A DNA stretch of 64,000 nucleotides from Gemmatimonadetes bacterium T265 (GTDB lineage: Bacteria > Gemmatimonadota > Gemmatimonadetes > Gemmatimonadales > Gemmatimonadaceae), in NCBI GenBank assembly GCA_019973575.1, contig BPUI01000002.1, positions 248,001 through 312,000 of the forward strand, given 5' to 3'. This document shows positions 16,530 to 25,524 of the stretch, piece after piece. The notes below the pieces were generated by a model that had not been told where the DNA came from, did no database searches, and was given only the letters and a program-made list of their open reading frames with translations. The stretch's first letter is position 1; the number at the start of each line of letters is the position of its first letter. A program made the position numbers and the translations under genes.

Positions 16530-18347
16530 TTAGGCACTGCCGAGGCGTTCGAGCTCGCGCCGTGCGATCGGGACCAGCGCGCTCTCGGGGTAGGTCGTGA
16601 CGAGGTGTTCGAAGCGGGCGCGCGCCGCCGCGCGGTCGCCGGCCGCGAGCAGCGACCGGGCCCAGGCGAGGTCGGCCGCCGGCGCTTCGGGCGCCTCGGT
16701 CGCGTCGGCGAGGAGCTGCCGCCAGAGGGCTGCGGCGCGCGCGCGGTTGCCCGCGGCGACCGCGACGTCGGCCGCGGCCGCGAGCAGCAGCGAGCGCGCA
16801 TCGGCAAGTTCGGCCGCGGCCTGCTCCAGCGCGCCCCCGGCGGCCGGCGCGTCGCCGCGCGCGGCCGCGACGAGCGCGGCGCCGAGCGCCGGGGCGGAGT
16901 CGGCGCGCGTCCGCGCGAGCGCAGCCCGGGCCGCCGCGCGCACGTCGCCCAGCAGCCCACGGCCGGCCGCGCCCGACGGCGGGGTGCGCGCGAAGATCGC
17001 GCGGGCGCGTCGCAGGTCGCCGCCGGCGAGCGCGAGCCATCCGGCCGCCTCGCTGCTGTCCGCACCCGAACGCCGCAGCACGTCGGCCGCGCGTCCGAGG
17101 TCCCCGCGCGCGATCCAGGCGTCGGCGAGCGCGTTCGCCGCGGCCGCGCGTGCGGCGGTCGGCAGGTCGGCCGCGGCACGTTCGGCGTCGTCCGCGCGCC
17201 CGAGCGCGGCGAGGGCGCGGACGCGCAGCACGCGAACCGACGCCGCGGCCAAGTCCGACGCGGCCGCGCCGGTCGCGCCCGAGCGCGCGTCGAGGAGCGC
17301 GAGTGCACCGACCGCGTCGCCGCCCTGCAGCGCGTCGTCGACGGCGCGGCCGAACGCCTCGCGCGCGTCCACGCTCGCGGGGGGGCTCGCGTCGAGCGCG
17401 CGCCGCCACGCGGCGGCCCCGTCGCGGCGCGCGCCGCTCGCGTCGAGTTCGGACGCGACGCCGCGCCAGAGCTCCCGCCCCGCCGTGTCGGGCGGGAGCG
17501 CGGACGCGATCCCCCACGCGGCCGTCGCGCGGTGCCAGCGGACGAGCAGCCCGACCGCCGCGCGCCGGGCGGGGGTTTCGCTGTTGTTAGGCACCACGGG
17601 CGCGAGTGCGCCGACGACGCCGTCGCGCGTCGAGTCCGGGGCCGGGCCGAGCGCGTAGACGACCGCGCCGACGTACTCGGGGTCGCCGGCGAGGACGTCG
17701 CGCCAGGTGCGCGCGGCGTCGATCCACGCGCCGGCGGCCGCGAGCGCCCGCGCGCGCGACGGGAGGAGCACCCGGCGCGCTTCGGCGGCGAGTGGCGCGC
17801 GCGCGGCGTCGGCGAGCACCGAATCGGCCGTCGCGCGCTGCCCCGCGTCGAGCAGCAGCCGCGCGAACTCGACGTACGGCGCGGCGTCGGCCGGCGCCGC
17901 GCGGCGCCACTGGTCGTACGCGGCGCGCGCGTCCGCGTCGCGCCGAAGCGTCGCGAGCGTTCGCAACGCGATCGCGTGCGCGACCGCGTCGGCCGGGCTC
18001 TGCCGCAGCGCGGCGGCAACGACGGCGAGGACCGAGTCTGGCTGGCCGGCGTCGATCCACGCCCGTTCGAGGCCGAGCAGGGCGGCGTCGCGCGTGCCGG
18101 CGTCGCGCGCCGGGTCGGCGAGCGCGAACGCGCGGCGGAACGCGGACGCGGCCTCGCGCGACCGGCCGCCGTTCTCGAGGTCGAACGCGAGTGCGAGCAC
18201 CGCGCTCGCCGGTGGCGGCGGCGGTTCGATCGCCTGGGCTGACGCCCGACTCGGAGCGCCGATCCGCGCCACGCTCGCCACGAGCACCGCCGCACAGCAG
18301 CAGCGTCCCCTCGCCGTTAGGCACAGCGTCCTCGCGGCCGCACGCAT
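16530..18347 (-). CDS. Exported TPR-repeat protein
   Basis: About 605 residues with a signal-like N-terminus (a hydrophobic run CAAVLVASVARIGAPSRASAQ) and then almost entirely helical Ala/Arg-rich repeats of TPR type (for example AFDLENGGRSREAASAFRRAF, LATLRRDADARAAYDQW, ALADAWIARGDLGRAADVLR). The last repeat (AAARARFEHLVTTYPESALV) is typical of TPR scaffolds. It probably acts as a periplasmic assembly platform. I chose the ATG at 18347 because it overlaps the upstream DUF4175 stop (TGATG), implying coupled translation; an upstream start would run into that gene. The stop codon TAA sits inside the recurrent heptamer, and two more copies of the heptamer lie in the gene in the opposite orientation. 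Confidence 0.78.
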   Translation of the reverse strand: MRAAARTLCLTARGRCCCAAVLVASVARIGAPSRASAQAIEPPPPPASAVLALAFDLENGGRSREAASAFRRAFALADPARDAGTRDAALLGLERAWIDAGQPDSVLAVVAAALRQSPADAVAHAIALRTLATLRRDADARAAYDQWRRAAPADAAPYVEFARLLLDAGQRATADSVLADAARAPLAAEARRVLLPSRARALAAAGAWIDAARTWRDVLAGDPEYVGAVVYALGPAPDSTRDGVVGALAPVVPNNSETPARRAAVGLLVRWHRATAAWGIASALPPDTAGRELWRGVASELDASGARRDGAAAWRRALDASPPASVDAREAFGRAVDDALQGGDAVGALALLDARSGATGAAASDLAAASVRVLRVRALAALGRADDAERAAADLPTAARAAAANALADAWIARGDLGRAADVLRRSGADSSEAAGWLALAGGDLRRARAIFARTPPSGAAGRGLLGDVRAAARAALARTRADSAPALGAALVAAARGDAPAAGGALEQAAAELADARSLLLAAAADVAVAAGNRARAAALWRQLLADATEAPEAPAADLAWARSLLAAGDRAAARARFEHLVTTYPESALVPIARRELERLGSA

Positions 18348-21300
18348 CACGGCGCCGCGTTCAGCCGGCGGAAGTACTCGAGCACGAGGCGGCGGTCCTC
18401 GGGCGAGAGGTCGCGCAGCTCGCTCCACGTCGGCGGCGCCACGCGCGCGGCCGAGCGGCCGCGCGACGGGCCGTCCGCCGGCGCGCCGGTTCCGACGGCG
18501 ACGCCGGCGCGCGCCTGTCGCGGCCCCTTGTCGTCCTGCTCGTCCCGTTCGAGCGACTGCCCGGCCTCGAGCAGCTTGCGGTAGAGCTGTTGCTGCCGCG
18601 CGAGGGTTGCCGGGTCGTTCGTCGGGCCGGCCGCCGCCTGGCGGTCGAGCGTCGCCGCGAGCGCGCGGGCTTCGGCGGCGAGTTCGTCGCTCCGACCGGA
18701 CGCGTCGGCGTCGCCGAGTTGATCGAGGCGGTCGGCGACCGCGCGCTGCTGCTCGGCGAGTCGACGCGCGCCGTCGCGGCCCCCACCCGACCCGGGACGC
18801 TGGCCGTTCTTCCCCTGCGAGCCCGCCCCGTTCGCGCCCGGCTGCGGCAGCGCGAGCGACTGCGCGTTGAGCTGCGCCTGCTGCCCCGCCGCGGCGCGGA
18901 ATTGCGCGAGCACCTCTTCGGCACCCGTCGCGCTCGCGGCGTCGCGCACCCGCGCGCGGTCGCGGACGAGCGCGCCCGTCGCGCGCGAGAGCGCGTCCTG
19001 CGCGTCGGCCATCGCGGCGTCGGGGTTGCGGCCGCTTCCCGCGCCGGTGTTCCCCGGCATCGCGTTCGGGCTCCCGCCGCCGGGCGTCGTGCCCGTCGCG
19101 CCGCCCTGCCGCTCGAGCGCGCGGGCCGCGGCGCCGACCTGCTGGCGCGCCTCGTCGATCGCGCGTCGCGTACGCTCCGAGAGCAGCGCCGAGGTGCGCC
19201 CCGCCTGGGCGAGGCGGCGCGCGGTCTGCTCGACGCCCTCGCGCACAGCGGCCTGCGCGCCGCGCGTGCCCGCCGGATCGTTCCCCGCGCGCGCGGCCTC
19301 GCGCACCGCCCCCTGCTCGCGGGCGAGCTGCGCGGTCTCGCTGGCCGCGCGGTCGAGCTCAGCGCCTAACGCGGCCTTCCACGCGTCGATCTGCGCCGAG
19401 CGCCCCTTCGCGAGCGCGTCGGCCGCGGCCCGCATCTCGGCCGAGGCGGTCTGGGCGGCCGACTGGGCCGCGCTCCCGGCGTCGCCCGGCGACGGCGGCG
19501 CGTCGTTCGCCGCGCTGCTCTCCGCGCCCGACCTCGCCCCGGCGGTCGGTTGCCCGGCGGCCTGGGCCGCCGCCCGCTGCATCGCCTGCGCGGACCGCGC
19601 CGCGTGCGCGTTGGCCTGCGCGGCCCCAGCCGCGCCGGCGGTCGCCTGCTCGCGGGCGAGCCGCGCGCGCAGCGAGTCGATCGCGTCGCGCACCGCGGCC
19701 GCGCGCGCGGCCGTGCGCGCGGGCGACTCGTCCGACGGACGTCCGGAGTTGTTCGCCGGCGCGTTGCCGGCCGGCGACTTGCCGGCCGGCGTCGGCGGGA
19801 CCGCGCGCGCCTCGGCCGCGGCGACCTCGCGCGCGTCGTCGCCTAACGTCTGCATCGCGCCCTCGAGCGCCGCGCGGCGGAGCAGGTCGGCCGTCCGCTC
19901 CAGGCGCTCGCGCAGCGCGCGCTGCGCCTCGGCGAGTTGCTCCAGCGTCTCGCGCGTCTGCCCCGCACTCATCCCACCCGCGCCGGCCTGCTCCATCGCG
20001 GCCAGCTTCGCCTCGAGCTCGGGGGTGAGCGCCTCGCGCAGCATGCGCCGCGCGTCGGCGAGCTGCCGCGCGAGGGCCGTGTCGAGCGCGCCTGCCTGCT
20101 GCAGGCGTCGTTCGAGCGCTTCGGTCTGCGCGCGCGCGGCCGCGACGCTCGCGGCGAGCTGGCGCTGCTGCGCGGCGAGCGCGCGCGCGCGTTCGGCCGC
20201 CTCGTAGCCGAGCGGGGCGGACGCGGCGTTCTGGCCGCCGCTCGACGCGCCGGTCGAGGAGCTGCCGGTGTTGTTCGTGAAGGCGCGACTGCGCGCGGCG
20301 TCGGCGGTCCGCTGCTGCAGGTCGCGCGCCGCCGCGAGGGCGGCCGCGACGCCGGCCAGCGCGGAGTCGCCGGTCGCGCGCGCCGAGCCGCGGAGTACGT
20401 CGCGCGTCGGCGCGGCGAGGACGAGCGGCGCGCTCCACCCGCGCTGCGTCCACGGCGACGCGTCGACCGCTTCCACGCGCACGACCACCGCTTCGCCCGG
20501 CGCGACGCCGAGTCGGGTCGGGTCGACGGTAGCCGTTCCGCTCCACGCGGGCGACACGGCTCCGGCCCCGGCAAACAGCACCGTCGGCTGGCCAACCGGC
20601 GCGCCCGCGCCCCCGTCCACCGCGCGGCGCGCAACGTGGAGGCGGACGAGGGCGAGCCCGTGGTCGTCGCCGGCCGTGATCGCGACGATGACAGGGGTCG
20701 CGCCGTCGTACACCGCGCCCTGCAGCGCCGCGGCCGCGACCGGCGCCGCGTCGGGGACCGCGACGACGACGAACGGGTCGGGCACGTCGACCGGCGCGCC
20801 GTCGCGCGCGGCGGCGGCCCACGCGAGGCGCGCGCTCCCGCTCGGCGTCCAGCGTACGAGGAGCGAATCGCCCGCGCGTTCGGCCACGTGCTCGGCCGTC
20901 CGACCGCCCGCGCCCTCGACGAGCGCGGCGCGCGCGAGCGGGGCCGCGGCGTGGGCGCGGAGCTCGAGCACGGTCCCGCGCGGCACGCGCAACGTGTCGC
21001 CTAACGGTAGCTCCGCGGCCGGGAGGCCCAGATAGGCCGGGTACGCCGCCCGGAGCCGCGCCTCGCCGATGAACGCGCGGTCGTCGACGGCGATGCGCAG
21101 CGTGTCGGTGCGGGCGCGCCCGTCGGTCGCGACGGCGGCGAGGTCCGCGTCGACCGCGTCGAGCGCGAGCGCGGCGCGGCCTCGCGCGTCGGGCAGGAGG
21201 GTGCGGGTCGCCCAGCCGCGCCCGGCGACGCGCCACGCGACGTCGAGGTGCCGCCGACCGGGCGCGTCGATCTGGAGGCGCAGCGGTCGCCCGCGCGCGA

Positions 21301-21913
21301 CGCGGGTCGGCGCGCCCGCGAAGCGCAGCGCCGGCAGCAGCGCACCGCGCGCCGCGTCGATCGGACGCGCGAGCGCGGCCGCGCCGTCCGTCCAGCGCGC
21401 CGCGCCGCCGACGAGCAGGGCCGCGGCGGCCGCGAACGCCACGCCCGACCCGGCCGCCTGCCGCGCGAGCGTCCGCCGCCACGCCGGCGCGAGCGCGGCG
21501 GCGGACGCGGGGAGCGTCGGCGCGAGTTGGGCCGCGGCGAGCGCTCCGATCGCCCCCGCCCCGCCGACTTCCAGCGCGACGCGCAGCGCGCCCGCGCGCA
21601 TCGCCCGCTCGGACTCGACGTGCCGCACGACCGCGTCGCGCGCGGTCGCCCGGCGCGCCCGCCGCTCCGCGGCGGCGACGCCGAGCGCGCCCACCGCGCC
21701 TAACGCGACCCAGCAGAGCGCCGGCGCGGCGGCCGGCGCGGCGAGCCACCGGCCGTCGCCGAGCGCCCACACCGCCGTCGCGGCCGACGCGGCGACCGCG
21801 GCGCCGACCGCGCCCCCGCCCGCGGCCCTCGCGAGGCGCACGGCCGTGGTCTGCTCGCGCGCCACGCGGGCGACGAGCGACGGCGCGGGCACCGGCTCGA
21901 CGACCGCCGTCAT
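18347..21913 (-). CDS. DUF4175 family large membrane protein
   Basis: A 1188-residue protein with about four hydrophobic helices in the first 190 residues (AVGAAVAASAATAVWALGDG, APALCWVALGAVGALGVAAA, then two more), followed by beta-rich segments (DAPGRRHLDVAWRVAGRGWA, RLRAAYPAYLGLPAAELPLG). From about residue 560 there is a very long Ala/Gln/Arg coiled-coil region (RALAAQQRQLAASVAAARAQ, LEQLAEAQRALRERLERTAD) and a glycine-rich low-complexity stretch. The C-terminus is WSELRDLSPEDRRLVLEYFR. This layout matches DUF4175, whose function is not established. Starts and stops overlap with DUF4159 (ATGA) and the TPR gene (TGATG), a tight operon. In relatives such genes sit near MoxR/DUF58/vWA genes; none is seen here. 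Confidence 0.82.
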   Translation of the reverse strand: MTAVVEPVPAPSLVARVAREQTTAVRLARAAGGGAVGAAVAASAATAVWALGDGRWLAAPAAAPALCWVALGAVGALGVAAAERRARRATARDAVVRHVESERAMRAGALRVALEVGGAGAIGALAAAQLAPTLPASAAALAPAWRRTLARQAAGSGVAFAAAAALLVGGAARWTDGAAALARPIDAARGALLPALRFAGAPTRVARGRPLRLQIDAPGRRHLDVAWRVAGRGWATRTLLPDARGRAALALDAVDADLAAVATDGRARTDTLRIAVDDRAFIGEARLRAAYPAYLGLPAAELPLGDTLRVPRGTVLELRAHAAAPLARAALVEGAGGRTAEHVAERAGDSLLVRWTPSGSARLAWAAAARDGAPVDVPDPFVVVAVPDAAPVAAAALQGAVYDGATPVIVAITAGDDHGLALVRLHVARRAVDGGAGAPVGQPTVLFAGAGAVSPAWSGTATVDPTRLGVAPGEAVVVRVEAVDASPWTQRGWSAPLVLAAPTRDVLRGSARATGDSALAGVAAALAAARDLQQRTADAARSRAFTNNTGSSSTGASSGGQNAASAPLGYEAAERARALAAQQRQLAASVAAARAQTEALERRLQQAGALDTALARQLADARRMLREALTPELEAKLAAMEQAGAGGMSAGQTRETLEQLAEAQRALRERLERTADLLRRAALEGAMQTLGDDAREVAAAEARAVPPTPAGKSPAGNAPANNSGRPSDESPARTAARAAAVRDAIDSLRARLAREQATAGAAGAAQANAHAARSAQAMQRAAAQAAGQPTAGARSGAESSAANDAPPSPGDAGSAAQSAAQTASAEMRAAADALAKGRSAQIDAWKAALGAELDRAASETAQLAREQGAVREAARAGNDPAGTRGAQAAVREGVEQTARRLAQAGRTSALLSERTRRAIDEARQQVGAAARALERQGGATGTTPGGGSPNAMPGNTGAGSGRNPDAAMADAQDALSRATGALVRDRARVRDAASATGAEEVLAQFRAAAGQQAQLNAQSLALPQPGANGAGSQGKNGQRPGSGGGRDGARRLAEQQRAVADRLDQLGDADASGRSDELAAEARALAATLDRQAAAGPTNDPATLARQQQLYRKLLEAGQSLERDEQDDKGPRQARAGVAVGTGAPADGPSRGRSAARVAPPTWSELRDLSPEDRRLVLEYFRRLNAAP

Positions 21914-22632
21914 CCCGACCGCGATGTCACGGCGTAGACGAACAGATTGACGCCCATCCGCAGCGCCTGCCCGTGTAGCGCGGGCGGGTCACCCGGGTAC
22001 GTGCCGACGTTCTCCCACCCGTTCCCGAGGTCGCACTCCACCGAGTAGAACACCGCGAGCCGGTCGCCGACGAAGATCCCGTAGCCGCGCGCGGGCTTGC
22101 CGTCGTGCTCGTGAATCTTGGGCAGCCCTCGCGGGAAGTCGTACACGACGTGGTAGATCGGGTGCGTGCGGGGGACCTCGACGAGCGGCCGGTCGGGGAA
22201 CACGCGCGCGATCTCGCGGCGGAAGCTCGCGTCCATCCCGTAGTTGTCGTCGGCGTGGAGGAACCCGCCGCGTAGCAGGTACTCGCGCAGGCGCGCGACC
22301 TCCGCCGGGCTGAACTTCACCTCGCCGTGCCCCGTCATGTGGAGGTACGGGTAGTCCCACAGCCGCTCGTCGTCTAGGCGCACGCGGGCCTCGACGGGCG
22401 CGGGGCGCAGCGTCGTGCGCTCGCGCACCGCGGCGAGCAGGTTGGGGAGGCTCGACGCGTTCGCGTACCAGTCCCCGCCGCCGTCGTACTGCAACCGCGC
22501 GATCGTGAGCTGCGGCGGCGGCGCGGCCGACACGCCCGACGCGAAGGCGACGCACGCGAGCGCCAGGCCGCGCGCGCGCCGCGCGGACCGCCTAACGCTC
22601 GACCACGTCCGCCGCCGACTGCTCCGCCCCAC
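21910..22632 (-). CDS. DUF4159 domain exported protein
   Basis: About 240 residues. A signal peptide (LALACVAFASGVSAA) is followed by the DUF4159 domain: LTIARLQYDGGGDWYANASS, LWDYPYLHMTGHGEVKFSPA, REYLLRGGFLHADDNYGMD, PDRPLVEVPRTHPIYHVVYD, and GYGIFVGDRLAVFYSVECDL with a C-terminal MGVNLFVYAVT. The fold is GATase-like; the role in the cell is not established. The start is uncertain: I propose the GTG at 22632, which follows GGGAGGA and overlaps the end of rsmI by 41 bases, since no in-frame start lies between the rsmI stop and the signal core. The stop overlaps the DUF4175 ATG by four bases. Confidence 0.78.
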   Translation of the reverse strand: MGRSSRRRTWSSVRRSARRARGLALACVAFASGVSAAPPPQLTIARLQYDGGGDWYANASSLPNLLAAVRERTTLRPAPVEARVRLDDERLWDYPYLHMTGHGEVKFSPAEVARLREYLLRGGFLHADDNYGMDASFRREIARVFPDRPLVEVPRTHPIYHVVYDFPRGLPKIHEHDGKPARGYGIFVGDRLAVFYSVECDLGNGWENVGTYPGDPPALHGQALRMGVNLFVYAVTSRSG

Positions 22633-23491
22633 GGTCCTCCCCGCGTTCTTCTTGCGTGATCCGGTACGCCGCGTTCCGCCCGAGACCGAACGCCTCGGCC
22701 AGCACCCGCGCCGCGTCGCGCGGCGCGGTGCCGCCCGCGAGCAGCGTCCGCGCCCGCGCGCGCACCTCCGCGTCGTCGAGCGCGTCCGCCGGCGCGACCG
22801 GCGGACGCCCCGCGACGACGAGGACGACCTCGCCGCGCGGGGCCGCGGTCGCGTGATACGCCGCGAGATCGCCGAGCGTTCCCCGGCGGATCTCCTCGTA
22901 CTGTTTGGTGAGTTCGCGGGCGACGGCCCCGCGGCGCTCCGCCCCGCACGCGGCGACGAGGTCGGCCAGCGTGTCGGGGACCCGGCCCGGCGCCTCATAG
23001 ACCACCGTCGTGAACGGCGACGCCGCGACGACCGCGAGCTCGTCCGCACGCTCGCGGCCGCGGCGGACGAGGAAGCCGAAAAAGGTGAACCGCTCCGCGT
23101 CCAGCCCGCTCGCGACAAGCGCTGCGAGGACGGCCGACGCGCCGGGCAGCGGCACGACGCGGATCCCAGCCGCGATCGCCGCCTCGACGAGTCGCGCGCC
23201 CGGGTCCGAGACGAGCGGCGTCCCCGCGTCGGAGACGAGCGCGAACGTTTCGCCCGCGGCGAGCCGCGCAACGAGCGCCTCGCTCCGTCGCGCCTCGTTG
23301 TGTTCGTGGACCGAGAGCGTCGGCGCGCGCGAGCCGAGGTGGTCGAGCAGCCGCCGCGAATGGCGCGTGTCCTCGCACAACACCGCGTCCGCCGTGCGCA
23401 GCACCTCCGCCGCGCGCACCGTCACGTCGCCGAGGTTACCGATCGGCGTGCTGACGAGGTAGAGGGTGCCTGTTGGCCCGGCGTCCGGCAT
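22592..23491 (-). CDS. rsmI: 16S rRNA 2'-O-ribose methyltransferase RsmI
   Basis: SAM-dependent enzyme that methylates the ribose of C1402 in 16S rRNA, in the decoding centre. The 299-residue protein has the tetrapyrrole-methylase fold with TLYLVSTPIGNLGDVTVRA at the start, LCEDTRHSRRLLDH, LVSDAGTPLVSDPGARLV (SAM binding), VVPLPGASAVLAAL and FTFFGFLVRRG. All core motifs are intact. The C-terminal helical domain (RDAARVLAEAFGLGRNAAYR) is also normal. Its stop TAG lies in the recurrent heptamer. The poly-G tract and a long inverted repeat lie 43-246 bases upstream, in the likely promoter region. Downstream genes overlap it, so it may head the operon. Confidence 0.95.
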   Translation of the reverse strand: MPDAGPTGTLYLVSTPIGNLGDVTVRAAEVLRTADAVLCEDTRHSRRLLDHLGSRAPTLSVHEHNEARRSEALVARLAAGETFALVSDAGTPLVSDPGARLVEAAIAAGIRVVPLPGASAVLAALVASGLDAERFTFFGFLVRRGRERADELAVVAASPFTTVVYEAPGRVPDTLADLVAACGAERRGAVARELTKQYEEIRRGTLGDLAAYHATAAPRGEVVLVVAGRPPVAPADALDDAEVRARARTLLAGGTAPRDAARVLAEAFGLGRNAAYRITQEERGEDRGAEQSAADVVER

Positions 23492-23532
23492 ATGAACGCA
23501 ACATAAGATGGCCGCGCCGGGCCGGAACGCGG

Positions 23533-23587
<55 letters not shown>

Positions 23588-23624
23588 TCGCGTTCGGCGT
23601 CGGCGGGGTGGGGGCGGCGCGCGG

Positions 23625-23737
23625 CCCGGGGCGGCGGGCGCCCCCTTCGGCGCGCGGGCGATCGCGGGCGCTGCGGAGCCGCTGCGCGTCTCCTTGCTGC
23701 GATCGAGCGCGCCTGCGGGGGCGCCCGCCGCCCCGGG
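23625..23737. repeat. 113-bp inverted repeat beside the poly-G run
   Basis: A 21-base arm at 23625-23645 (begins CCCGGGGCGGCGGG) is perfectly complementary to 23717-23737, and pairing continues imperfectly inward (CGGCGCGC with GCGCGCC). It could form a very stable cruciform or a transcript-ending hairpin after the Nmad3 gene. Confidence 0.8.
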
Positions 23738-23756
23738 CTCCGAGCGTTCGTCTTCG

Positions 23757-24638
23757 TTAGGCAGCTGCGCCGTTGCGTCGTTCGGGGGTGAGGAGGGTAC
23801 GGGCCCACGTGACGGCGGTATCGTTTCCGCCCAACACGAATTCTTGGCCGATGGGGGCGCTGCGGAGGCGGACGTGGTCGGGGCCGTCGGGGCGCCAGCG
23901 GCCGGGGTGGTCGTGGTAGGTGAGGGCGCCGGAAGGCGGGGCGAACGAGGCGGGGAGGCGCCACTCGGAGCGGGAGGCGCCGGGGGCGGTGAGGACGAGG
24001 GGGGCGCGGAGGGTGCGGACGACGCCGGCGCTGGGGACGTCGCGGACCGGCTGCGCGCCGAGCGTGAGGGCGTCGGCGGCGAGGTAGACGGTGCTGGAGG
24101 GGCCGAGGTCGGCGCGGACGTGTTCGTGGGTGCGGAGCCACGCGGGGGCGGGGAGGCCGGGGCGCGCGGGGCGCACGTCGCCGACCTGGAGCCAGCCGAA
24201 GATCACGTGGAGGTCGGGGGCGCCGGGGGCGTAGCGCCAGCGGCCGGCGGCGCGTGAGACCTCGCGGAACCAGCCGAAGAAGAGGAACAGGTCGCCGGGG
24301 CCGACGCCGCGGGCCGCGAGGTGGGTCTGGGCGGCGCCGGTCTGGCCGAAGGCGGGGCGCCAGCCGCGGGGGCGGGGGAGGGTGCGGCGGTCGAGGTCGG
24401 GGTCGAGGTGGGCGGGGGTCGACGCGCCTAACGGGGCGCCCCACGGGGTGCGGCGACGCGGGGCGAGGTCGGCGAGGAGTTCGGCCGCGCGGGGGGCCGG
24501 GCCGCCGAGGTCGGCGAAGGTGCGGGAGCCGGCGGCGTAGGGGATCGGGAGCGGGCGGAGCGTGCCGTCGGGGAGAATGGGACTCGGGACGCCGCCCCAG
24601 GACGCGTCGAAGCCCTTCCGGCTCAGGACGAGGCGCAC
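23757..24638 (-). CDS. Nmad3-like protein (nucleotide-modification-associated domain 3)
   Basis: A 293-residue protein whose start RLVLSRKGFDASWGGVPSPI and LPDGTLRPLPIPYA matches the family named nucleotide modification associated domain 3. HLDPDLD, GWRPAFGQTGAAQTHL, GVGPGDLFLFFGWFR and DLHVIFGWLQVGDV further support it. The family was named from its association with DNA-modification gene clusters; a biochemical activity is not established to my knowledge. My recognition is from memory of the family pattern, not a search. The GTG start at 24638 overlaps the end of the PIG-L gene by 16 bases, so it is the last gene of the inositol/YcaO cluster. The stop TAA lies in the recurrent heptamer. Confidence 0.7.
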   Translation of the reverse strand: MRLVLSRKGFDASWGGVPSPILPDGTLRPLPIPYAAGSRTFADLGGPAPRAAELLADLAPRRRTPWGAPLGASTPAHLDPDLDRRTLPRPRGWRPAFGQTGAAQTHLAARGVGPGDLFLFFGWFREVSRAAGRWRYAPGAPDLHVIFGWLQVGDVRPARPGLPAPAWLRTHEHVRADLGPSSTVYLAADALTLGAQPVRDVPSAGVVRTLRAPLVLTAPGASRSEWRLPASFAPPSGALTYHDHPGRWRPDGPDHVRLRSAPIGQEFVLGGNDTAVTWARTLLTPERRNGAAA

Positions 24639-25486
24639 GGGGCGGAGGCGGCGTGCAACGCGGCCGCGGAACGGGGGCCGGCGGTGACGACTTCGGCACA
24701 CCCGGGGATTCCGACGCGGGCGGCTTCGGCGGCGGCGAGATCGGCGAGGGCGGCGCGCATGGCCTGCTCGCCGCCGAACTGGAAGCCGAGTTGGGAGGCG
24801 TACGCGGCACAGGCGTCGAGCTTGGCGGCGAGCGCGGCGGGGTGGGCGGGGAGGGCGACGTCGGCGAGCGGCGTGTCGGGGGCGTCGATCGGGTCGGGGG
24901 GGAGAGCGCCGGGGTGGCGGATGATGTAGGGCGTGTCGCGGTACCACGCGACGGCGAGCGGGCGGCCGGCGGCGGCGCGTGCGCGCGCGACTGCGGTGAC
25001 GGCGCGGACGGTGTGGCGGTGGTCGGCGTGGCCGCCGATCGCCTGCGGGGCGAAGACGAGCGCGGGGGCCGCGCCGTCGGCGGACACCTCGTCGGTGAAC
25101 ACTTCGTCGACGAGTGCGGCGAGGTCGGCGGCGACGGGGCGCCACGCGTCGCGGTCGGCGTCGTGCACGCCGGCGAAGAGCGCCGGCGCGGACTCGTAGC
25201 CGCGGTGCGGCGCCTCGGCGTGCGCGAGCCAGCGGACCGAGGCGGCGCCTAACGCACGCGCGGCGGCCGCGTCCTCGGCGCGGCGGAGGGCCATGTAGTC
25301 GACCCCGGGGCCGAGCCCCTTGTCGGTCTGGCAGGCGAGGGCGAAGCCGCGCGGGTCGGGGACGGAGCGGGTGAAGAGGGTGACGAGGTGGGCGTCCCAG
25401 CCGCGGGCGGCGAGGGCCGCGAACGCGGCGCCGCAGCTGAAGGCGACGTCGTCGAGGTGGGGGGAGACGAAGAGGGCGTTGGGCAC
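24623..25486 (-). CDS. PIG-L family deacetylase
   Basis: A zinc-dependent amidohydrolase of 287 residues, of the family that removes N-acetyl groups from GlcNAc-containing small molecules (GlcNAc-PI, GlcNAc-inositol, GlcNAc-malate, teicoplanin-type substrates). The zinc motif appears as SPHLDDVAFSCG near the N-terminus (HxDD form, with L where P is usual) and GGHADHRHTVRAV around residue 145. YMALRRAEDAAAARALGA is also typical. The GTG start (GTG-CCC-AAC) is chosen because the next residues, NALFVSPHLDD, begin the domain. It lies 38 bases after the GT4 gene and overlaps Nmad3. With Ino1 and GT4 in the same operon it may act like MshB of mycothiol synthesis, but the other partners differ. Confidence 0.87.
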   Translation of the reverse strand: MPNALFVSPHLDDVAFSCGAAFAALAARGWDAHLVTLFTRSVPDPRGFALACQTDKGLGPGVDYMALRRAEDAAAARALGAASVRWLAHAEAPHRGYESAPALFAGVHDADRDAWRPVAADLAALVDEVFTDEVSADGAAPALVFAPQAIGGHADHRHTVRAVTAVARARAAAGRPLAVAWYRDTPYIIRHPGALPPDPIDAPDTPLADVALPAHPAALAAKLDACAAYASQLGFQFGGEQAMRAALADLAAAEAARVGIPGCAEVVTAGPRSAAALHAASAPCASS

Positions 25487-25524
25487 GGGGCGCCGCCGGG
25501 CGGACGGTGTCGGGGTGGAGGGCG

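Noticed and set aside
12391..17517. Very long open frame (1708 codons) on the minus strand
   Set aside because: It runs through several real genes in another frame, is almost only Arg, Ala, Gly and Pro, and has no domain; a by-product of high GC.
23757..24638. The Nmad3-like gene as part of a restriction or phage-defence system
   Set aside because: No restriction enzyme, methyltransferase or helicase partner lies in this cluster; defence would be speculation.
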